Positions 34,183 through 38,964 of a stretch of DNA of 38,964 bases are shown in pieces. The stretch's first letter is position 1; every line of letters begins with the position of its first letter. The position numbers were made by a program, and so were the translations under genes. The stretch is from Polaromonas sp. (GTDB taxonomy: Bacteria > Pseudomonadota > Gammaproteobacteria > Burkholderiales > Burkholderiaceae_C), in assembly GCA_028292045.1 (NCBI GenBank), contig JAQGMZ010000168.1, forward strand, positions 1-38,964. The letters run 5' to 3'. The notes beneath the pieces were generated by a model. It worked only from the letters and a program-made list of their open reading frames with translations. It ran no database searches and was not told the origin of the DNA.

Positions 34183-35505
34183 TCAGGCGACCCGCTGCCA
34201 GAACCACCAGGACGCGAGCAGGATCAGCACGAATGAGCCGCCGCGCACCACCACGCGGTGGTACCAGGGCCTGCCGACCAGCGCCTGCGACACCGCCACC
34301 CAGGCCAGCACGGCCACCAGCTGGCCGGCTTCGACGCCCAGGTTGAACCCGGCCAGCGCCCAGGGCAGCAGCCCGCCGGGCGCCGCAGCTTCCAGCAGCA
34401 GGCCGGCAAAGCCGAAACCGTGGACCAGGCCGAATACCAGCGCCAGCAGGTCCATGCGAAGCCAGCGCACGGGGCGCAGGTTCAGCAGCGCCGTCACTGC
34501 AATCGACACGGCAATCACCGGCTCGACCCAGGCGGGCGAAGCCTGCGTCAGGCCGAAGGTGGCCAGCATCAGCGTGATGGAATGGCCCAGCGTGAAGGCG
34601 GTCACGGTGCGCAGCAGGGCCAGCCAGGTCGCGCGGTTGGCATACGCTCCGCCGGCGGATGTTGCGCTTGCCAAGGCCGTTCGCCCGATGGGCGGGCTCA
34701 CCGCAAACGCCAGGCCGGGACGGCGGCGCAGGCTCAGCTGCAGGGGCAGCACCAGCGCCAGCAGGAAAGCCAGGTGGTCATAGCCTTCGAGCAAATGGTG
34801 CATGCCCAGGTTGAAATAGTCGCGCAGCGCAGACCAGCGGCCCGAAGGCAAGGCGCCCGGCCCGCCTGCCATGGCGCCGGCTCCCTGGCCCGTGGCGGCA
34901 CGCAGCGCCAGACTGCCCTGCTGGGGCGACACCGTGCTCAGCAAGTCATTGCCGCCGATGCGCCCGGCCACCAGCAGCCGGTGGGTCGAATCCTGGTCCT
35001 TGAGCAAGGTATAGCTCAATTGCAAGGCCTGTCCGGCCGGGCAGCGGGCAAGCGCTGCCGCACGGAAATAAACGCCGTCGCTGCGCCGCTCCAGGCCATC
35101 GGCCTGCCAGTCGAGCCTGCATCCGCCTGGCACTGCAGGAGCGGCTTGCGGCCCGCCGGCCGACCCAGGCAGCGCTTGCAGCCGGGCCGCGCTGTTGAGC
35201 AAGGCCAGCACGCCGGGTGTTGCCGCCCTGGCTTCGCCCCAGGTCACGCGGGCATCTGCGTTCGCGTCGATCGGCACCACCAGGTCCAGGTCGCGAATCG
35301 CCACCGCCAACATGAATTTGAACTCGCCGGTGTCCGGAAGCGTCGGCGCTTCAAGCTGCTGCACGTCCAGGTAGGCATCGCTCCCCTTGTGCGCCTGCGC
35401 CGGGCCGAAAGCCAGCCCCAGCGCCAGCAGGCCGGCGACCTGGATGGCCTGGATGGCCTGGATGGCCTGGATGGCCTGGATCAGGCCATGCAGCCGGCGC
35501 ATCAT
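34183..35505 (-). CDS. HupE/UreJ-family membrane protein with periplasmic N-domain
   Basis: This is a HupE/UreJ_2-type protein (PF13795-like). Classical HupE/UreJ are nickel permeases; this longer subfamily has an exported N-terminal domain and no proven substrate. A signal peptide ends VAGLLALGLAFGPAQA, so the mature protein would begin HKGSDAYL. Residues about 40-225 form the periplasmic domain, with a textbook EF-hand-type loop DANADARVTWGE. The membrane part starts with the family hallmark GMHHLLEGYDHLAFLLALVLPL and has about six segments, including FTLGHSITLMLATFG and LLALVFGLVHGFGFAGLL, whose His residues are likely metal ligands. The signal peptide carries an IQA repeat encoded by a 9-bp tandem repeat. 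It overlaps the TPR gene by 4 bp and is last in the leftward series. Confidence 0.85.
   Translation of the reverse strand: MMRRLHGLIQAIQAIQAIQAIQVAGLLALGLAFGPAQAHKGSDAYLDVQQLEAPTLPDTGEFKFMLAVAIRDLDLVVPIDANADARVTWGEARAATPGVLALLNSAARLQALPGSAGGPQAAPAVPGGCRLDWQADGLERRSDGVYFRAAALARCPAGQALQLSYTLLKDQDSTHRLLVAGRIGGNDLLSTVSPQQGSLALRAATGQGAGAMAGGPGALPSGRWSALRDYFNLGMHHLLEGYDHLAFLLALVLPLQLSLRRRPGLAFAVSPPIGRTALASATSAGGAYANRATWLALLRTVTAFTLGHSITLMLATFGLTQASPAWVEPVIAVSIAVTALLNLRPVRWLRMDLLALVFGLVHGFGFAGLLLEAAAPGGLLPWALAGFNLGVEAGQLVAVLAWVAVSQALVGRPWYHRVVVRGGSFVLILLASWWFWQRVA
35440..35481. repeat. In-frame 9-bp tandem repeat in the hupE-like signal peptide
   Basis: Four perfect copies of ctggatggc and a partial fifth encode IQAIQAIQAIQAIQ just before the hydrophobic core of the signal peptide. 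Copy-number change by slippage would lengthen or shorten the n-region by three residues each time without shifting the frame. Confidence 0.9.
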
Positions 35506-36695
35506 TTGGCAGCCTTGGCGGAGGACGCCACCGGCACCAGCCGCGCATCGTGCAGGCCGGCAGCCCGGATGGCGGTTTCTATTTCTGCCAGCGCAGCGCC
35601 GTCATTGGCCAGCCGGGCGCTCTGCAGGGCGGCCCACCAGTCCAGCGGCTCGCGCTGGAGCTGCAGGTTGCTGCGGGCGAATCGCAGCGCGGCGGGCCCA
35701 TCGGCGTCCAGCCACAGGGCGGCCAGCGCCAGCTCGCGGCCATGCAGCGCCGCGTCGTCGCCGCGCCTTTTCAGCTCATCGACCCGGGTCTGCAGCACCT
35801 GGCGCGCGCCAGTCCAGCGCGCATCGCCCAGGCGTTTCCAGGCGGCTGCGCGGCGCAGCAGCACGGCGTCGGTTTCCGGCAGGGGCGCCAGGATTTGCAG
35901 CGCCTGCCCGGTTTTTCCGGTGCGCAGCAGCAGGTCGCTGAAGGCTATGGCGGTGTACAGGTCGTGCTCGGCTTTCAGGCTGCCCGCATAACTGGCGCCA
36001 GCCGCTGCGTCCTGGCCGGCGCGCTCCTGGCTTTCGGCCAGCAGCGACAGCAGCCAGCTGCGCTGGCCTGGCTCGGTGGTCTGGCTGATCAGGGCCTGCA
36101 GCCCCTGCCCTGCTTGTTGCTGGCCGCCCTGCAGCGACCGGGTTTCCAGCCGGCAGGCCTCGGCATACAGCGACTGGCCGGCGCGCGCCACGGCATCGCA
36201 TGCATCCAGCGCTTGGGCATAGCGGGCGGACAGCCGCTCCAGCGATGCCAGGTTGAGCCAGCCCTGGGCATGGCCCGGGGCGCGCGACAACGCCGACGCC
36301 AGCACGGCGCGGGATGCGGCAAATTCGTGCCGGCCCTGCTGCACCGTGGCCTGCAGCACGGCCAGGTCGACCGGTGCTTCGGGCCGGTCCCACCAGGGCG
36401 CCAGCACCGCCTGGGCGCGCCCCCAGTAACGGGTGTCGCCGGTCTGGCGGGCCACGGAAATGGCCTCCCTGGCCTGCAGCGCGGCGGTCCGCACGTCTGT
36501 TGTCGCCGGTTTGGCAAGCGGCATGGCGCCCGGCGGCACAGGCCGGTCATGGGTCACCGCAGGCAGCACTTCCAGCAGGTCTTCATCGCGCTGGGGCTGG
36601 AGCGCGGCTGCCGCCAGCGCAGGCATTTGCCCGGCGGCCAGCAGGCCCGCCAACGCCACAGCCCTGGCCAGATCGGGCAGTTTGAAAACAGGCAT
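35502..36695 (-). CDS. Exported TPR-repeat protein
   Basis: This is a 397-residue protein with a signal peptide (ARAVALAGLLAAGQMPALAAA) and a Pro-containing N-region, then helical repeats of TPR type across most of its length. Examples are APVDLAVLQATVQQGRHEFAASRAVLASALSRAPGH and GWLNLASLERLSARYAQALDACDAV, both with the W/L/G/Y/A/P spacing of TPRs. It should sit in the periplasm as a scaffold. Its stop overlaps the hupE-like start (ATGATG), so the two are translationally coupled and probably work together. A strong terminator and an 88-bp gap separate it from the DUF4331/lipoprotein pair upstream, so it may have its own promoter. No ribosome site stands out before the ATG at 36695. The function is unknown. 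Confidence 0.8.
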   Translation of the reverse strand: MPVFKLPDLARAVALAGLLAAGQMPALAAAALQPQRDEDLLEVLPAVTHDRPVPPGAMPLAKPATTDVRTAALQAREAISVARQTGDTRYWGRAQAVLAPWWDRPEAPVDLAVLQATVQQGRHEFAASRAVLASALSRAPGHAQGWLNLASLERLSARYAQALDACDAVARAGQSLYAEACRLETRSLQGGQQQAGQGLQALISQTTEPGQRSWLLSLLAESQERAGQDAAAGASYAGSLKAEHDLYTAIAFSDLLLRTGKTGQALQILAPLPETDAVLLRRAAAWKRLGDARWTGARQVLQTRVDELKRRGDDAALHGRELALAALWLDADGPAALRFARSNLQLQREPLDWWAALQSARLANDGAALAEIETAIRAAGLHDARLVPVASSAKAAK

Positions 36696-36783
36696 GGTGG
36701 CGTCTTTCGTGGTTGGAGCCGTCGGAGGTCAAATGATTTGCATGCTGCGGCTTGAAAAGCCAGCGGCTCGCCAGAATACACAT

Positions 36784-36825
36784 AAAAAAAGCCCGGCAAT
36801 TGAGGATTTTCAATTGCCGGGCTTT
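36784..36825 (-). terminator. Rho-independent terminator after the small lipoprotein gene
   Basis: A perfect 16-bp stem (AAAGCCCGGCAATTGA with TCAATTGCCGGGCTTT, 6-nt loop) gives seven T in a row on the minus strand. It is among the strongest terminators in the window and separates the DUF4331-lipoprotein pair from TPR-hupE. Confidence 0.93.
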
Positions 36826-36837
36826 GCCAGACCGCCG

Positions 36838-37095
36838 TTAAGGCAGCGGTGCGGAGTCCGCCTCGTCGCTGGCCACCAGCGTCAGCGCGTTGATGTCGAC
36901 CGGCTCGTTGATGTCATTGTTCCCGGCGAACAGGCCGGTGATGTAGCCTGACACATCGGTGATTGTCTGGGCGACAGGCCCGGGAGGCGCGCCCCCGCTG
37001 CCGGCGTTGTCGGCATGGTCGCTGCCGCCGCAACCTGCCAGCAGCGCGGCGGACAGCGCCGCAGCGGCCATCAGTCTTGAGTTCATGTTCAGCAT
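36838..37095 (-). CDS. Small lipoprotein
   Basis: This is an 85-residue protein with a lipoprotein signal peptide: MNSRLMAAAALSAALLAGCGGSDHADN, lipobox LAGC, lipidated Cys. Ser/Gly/Asp at the +2 to +5 positions suits outer-membrane sorting. The mature part is short and acidic (TDVSGYITGLFAGNNDINEPVDINALTLVASDEADSAPLP) and I do not recognise the family. AAGGAAACATC precedes the ATG at 37095, and a second in-frame ATG three codons on is also possible. It starts 24 bp after the DUF4331 stop, so the two are cotranscribed, and a strong terminator follows. It may anchor or assist the DUF4331 protein, which is inference from the pairing. Confidence 0.8.
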   Translation of the reverse strand: MLNMNSRLMAAAALSAALLAGCGGSDHADNAGSGGAPPGPVAQTITDVSGYITGLFAGNNDINEPVDINALTLVASDEADSAPLP

Positions 37096-37119
37096 GATGT
37101 TTCCTTTGATGCCCGTTGT

Positions 37120-38646
37120 TTACTTGGCGCCTGGCAACGGTGTGTTGAGGTACGGAAAGACCTGCTTGAAGTCAGTGGCGCTGGCGCGCACGCCGTCGAC
37201 AAATGGAATATTGCCGGCGGGCGCGTCGGACGGCTTGCAGCCGACCTTCAGCGCATCGGCATCGCCCGTCAGCACGCACAGCGCGCCCATGGCCACACGC
37301 AGCGACACGTCCACCACGTCGTCGCCCAGGCGGCGTCCGTTCGGGAAGCCCGAGGCATCGCCCGCGGCCACGCCCAGGGAGTTTTGCTGCGCCGCCGGCT
37401 TGGCGGCAATCGACGTGTTCAAACGCAGCATTTCAGACAGCGGACCGCCGACGCCCAGGCCGGTCACGTTCGCCGGGCGGTTGACCGTGGGCAGGCCGGT
37501 CAGGAAAGCGGTCATCAGGTCGGTGCGCGGGAAGTTGGTCGGCGCCTTCACGCCAAACAGGCTTTCCAGCAACGCGGGCAGCGTCGGGTTGGTCACATAG
37601 TCGGCAAAGTTGGTGGCGTCGCTGGCCGGCTTGCTGCCGTTGAACTTGTCCTTGTCTTTCAGGCCGATCACCACCTCATTGACCAGGGGCATGCCCAGAC
37701 GGGACACCTGCGTCCAGGCGCCGCCGGCTTTTTCGCTGGCCTGCAGGCCGGACTTGGGCGCGCCGTTCAGCAGGCGGCCCTGGCGCAGGCTGGCCGTGGT
37801 CCAGCCGCCAATGATTTTTTCACTGCCTTGCGTCAGGCAGCTGGCGGGCACTTCGAGCGCCAGCGAGGTCACGTTCTTGTTGTCCAGCTCGCCGAACTTG
37901 CCGGCGGCCGCCGCATTGGCCTCATTGGTGATGAAGGCGGCGGGCGCATTCACCAGGTCGAAGATGGCGCCGAGGTTGACTGAGAACGCTTCCTTGCGCT
38001 GGCCGACAAATACCTTGCCCGGTGTGGCGCAGCCCGGAATGTTGATGGTCTGGATGTAGGAATTGGCATAAGCCTCATAGCTGCCGCCCGGAAACGTCTT
38101 GGTGCCGATGTAGTCGATCGGCTTGCCGAAGGTGTTGCCGCCGCCGGTCGTGGTGACCGCCGCGCGGGTGCCGCCGCGGCGGTCGCCGCGCACCACGTTG
38201 AGGGTGAAGCTTTCGGTGTAGCTCAGTGGTGCGTTGGGCGAATTGGTCACGGCGCCGGCCTGGCGCAAGGGGATGGCAACATTTTTGCCGCCGATGGGCA
38301 GGGTGATGCCGTTGCCGTTGTTGGCCAGTTCGTTCTTGAACTGGAACTGGAAGGTCAGGTCTTCCTTGCCGTCGCCGTTGTTGTCCACATGGATTTCATA
38401 CAGCGCGTTCGGATCGAGCGAGAAATAATTGGGGCCGCCGTAGGCATCCTGCAGCGGCAGGTAGTTGGCGATCAGCGTGACGTTGCTGGCCTTGTCCGTT
38501 TCGTAGCTGTTGAACATGTAGAAATCGGTACCGTCCACTTTCGGGGCGGTGGTGATGAACGGCGCTTCCCGGTGGCTTGAAGCCATGGCGCTACCGGCGG
38601 CTAGCAAAAGGCATGCGCTGGCGATATGCCCGATTTTCATTTTCAT
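37120..38646 (-). CDS. DUF4331-family exported protein
   Basis: This is a 508-residue secreted or periplasmic protein. The signal peptide MKMKIGHIASACLLLAAGSAMA is followed by the DUF4331 hallmark SSHREAPFITTAPKVDGTDFYMF near the mature N-terminus. An acidic loop VDNNGDGKEDL resembles a calcium-binding DxDxDG loop. Blocks such as FVGQRKEAFSVNLGAIFDLVN, NVTSLALEVPASCL, SRLGMPLVNEVVIGLKDKDKFN and FPYLNTPLPGAK are typical of the family, whose function is not known. AGGAGATCAACC before the ATG at 38646 supports the start. It heads a leftward run of four genes for exported or membrane proteins. The leader contains TGTAGGACA about 105 bp upstream. The 150 bp between queF and this gene should hold its promoter. 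Confidence 0.92.
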   Translation of the reverse strand: MKMKIGHIASACLLLAAGSAMASSHREAPFITTAPKVDGTDFYMFNSYETDKASNVTLIANYLPLQDAYGGPNYFSLDPNALYEIHVDNNGDGKEDLTFQFQFKNELANNGNGITLPIGGKNVAIPLRQAGAVTNSPNAPLSYTESFTLNVVRGDRRGGTRAAVTTTGGGNTFGKPIDYIGTKTFPGGSYEAYANSYIQTINIPGCATPGKVFVGQRKEAFSVNLGAIFDLVNAPAAFITNEANAAAAGKFGELDNKNVTSLALEVPASCLTQGSEKIIGGWTTASLRQGRLLNGAPKSGLQASEKAGGAWTQVSRLGMPLVNEVVIGLKDKDKFNGSKPASDATNFADYVTNPTLPALLESLFGVKAPTNFPRTDLMTAFLTGLPTVNRPANVTGLGVGGPLSEMLRLNTSIAAKPAAQQNSLGVAAGDASGFPNGRRLGDDVVDVSLRVAMGALCVLTGDADALKVGCKPSDAPAGNIPFVDGVRASATDFKQVFPYLNTPLPGAK

Positions 38647-38750
38647 GGTTGATCTCCTGGTTGACTGGATACAGCGGTCGCTGTTCAGGAGATACGCGGC
38701 TAATTGCTAACCAGATTCACCAGAATGACAAATAACTTTACACGCGGAGT

Positions 38751-38759
38751 TGTCCTACA
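38751..38759 (-). promoter_or_regulatory. TGTAGGACA motif upstream of the DUF4331 gene
   Basis: Read on the minus strand, TGTAGGACA lies about 105 bp before the DUF4331 ATG, followed by AACTCCGCGTGTAAAGTTATT. The same nine bases occur at 29086-29094. It may be a shared promoter or regulator site. No known factor is assigned. Confidence 0.35.
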
Positions 38760-38796
38760 AAAAGGGCTGTGCCGGGCATTCCATCGAATTTTCCAC

Positions 38797-38964
38797 TTAT
38801 TGCCGCGCCGTGCGCACATTGGACGGAATTGCCTGCGGGTGGCTGGTGCGAAACGGGTTGATGTCCAGGCCGCCGCGGCGGGTATAGCGCGCATACACCG
38901 TCAGCTTGACCGGCCGGCAGCGCGTCCAGATGTCCATGAAGATGCGCTCGACGCATTGCTCGTG
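38797..38964 (-). CDS. queF: QueF, NADPH-dependent 7-cyano-7-deazaguanine reductase, C-terminal end (window edge)
   Basis: QueF reduces preQ0 to preQ1 in queuosine synthesis. The minus-strand frame is open from the window edge and reads [20 protein letters not shown], then [26 protein letters not shown], and stops at [23 protein letters not shown] and their spacing are hallmarks of the QueF C-terminus; the His-Glu pair helps bind NADPH and substrate in the family. Only 55 codons are in the window and there is no start, so the ORF track missed it. The ORFs listed at 38700-38956 are shadows. It is upstream of and codirectional with the DUF4331 gene but unrelated in function. Confidence 0.92.
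   Translation of the reverse strand, partial: HEQCVERIFMDIWTRCRPVKLTVYARYTRRGGLDINPFRTSHPQAIPSNVRTARQ

Overview
The window looks like chromosome of a GC-rich betaproteobacterium, most likely Burkholderiales, family Comamonadaceae, close to Polaromonas or Rhodoferax. This is judged from recalled protein similarity and from the run rne / hemYXDC / algR-algZ / argH, not from a database search. Coding density is high and most genes are ordinary chromosomal genes. No tRNA, rRNA or CRISPR array was seen, and the only mobile DNA found is a transposase remnant.

Left part (1-15 kb). The 3' part of an RNase E gene comes first. Next is a leftward heme operon, hemC-hemD-hemX-hemY, divergent from ppc (PEP carboxylase). 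An AI-2E/PerM-type permease follows, then a leftward sensor kinase/LytTR regulator pair (algZ/algR-like) divergent from argH. The argH-algZ-algR-hemC-hemD order resembles the Pseudomonas locus, here interrupted by ppc and the permease.

Middle (15-28.4 kb). An OmpR-type regulator, a QseC-like kinase and a DegP/MucD-type protease form a rightward envelope-stress-like unit, with a direct-repeat operator candidate before the protease. Then come an SGNH esterase, an OpgC-like acyltransferase in convergent overlap with it, an FMN alpha-hydroxy-acid dehydrogenase, a SulP anion transporter with a STAS domain, and a putative Na+/H+ antiporter. The antiporter has a compact structured 5' leader that resembles the nhaA-I cation-riboswitch class. 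An IS5-type transposase remnant, a chloroperoxidase-like hydrolase and dinB follow.

Right part (28.4-39 kb), the most accessory-looking stretch. It holds a small exported Gly/Ser/Thr-rich protein, the frameshifted wreck of a DUF3034-type gene, a small membrane protein, and a 1301-residue ORF. That ORF joins a GH1-like glycosidase domain, a glycosyltransferase and a UDP-galactopyranose-mutase-like FAD enzyme. A leftward exported cluster follows: DUF4331 protein, small lipoprotein, TPR protein and HupE/UreJ-type membrane protein. The window ends in the 3' end of queF, which the ORF track misses.

Best candidates for new biology: the three-domain glycan ORF, which has an internal ribosome binding site at its first junction; the DUF4331-lipoprotein-TPR-HupE cluster, with a calcium-type EF-hand loop in the HupE protein and an in-frame 9-bp repeat in its signal peptide; and the antiporter leader RNA.
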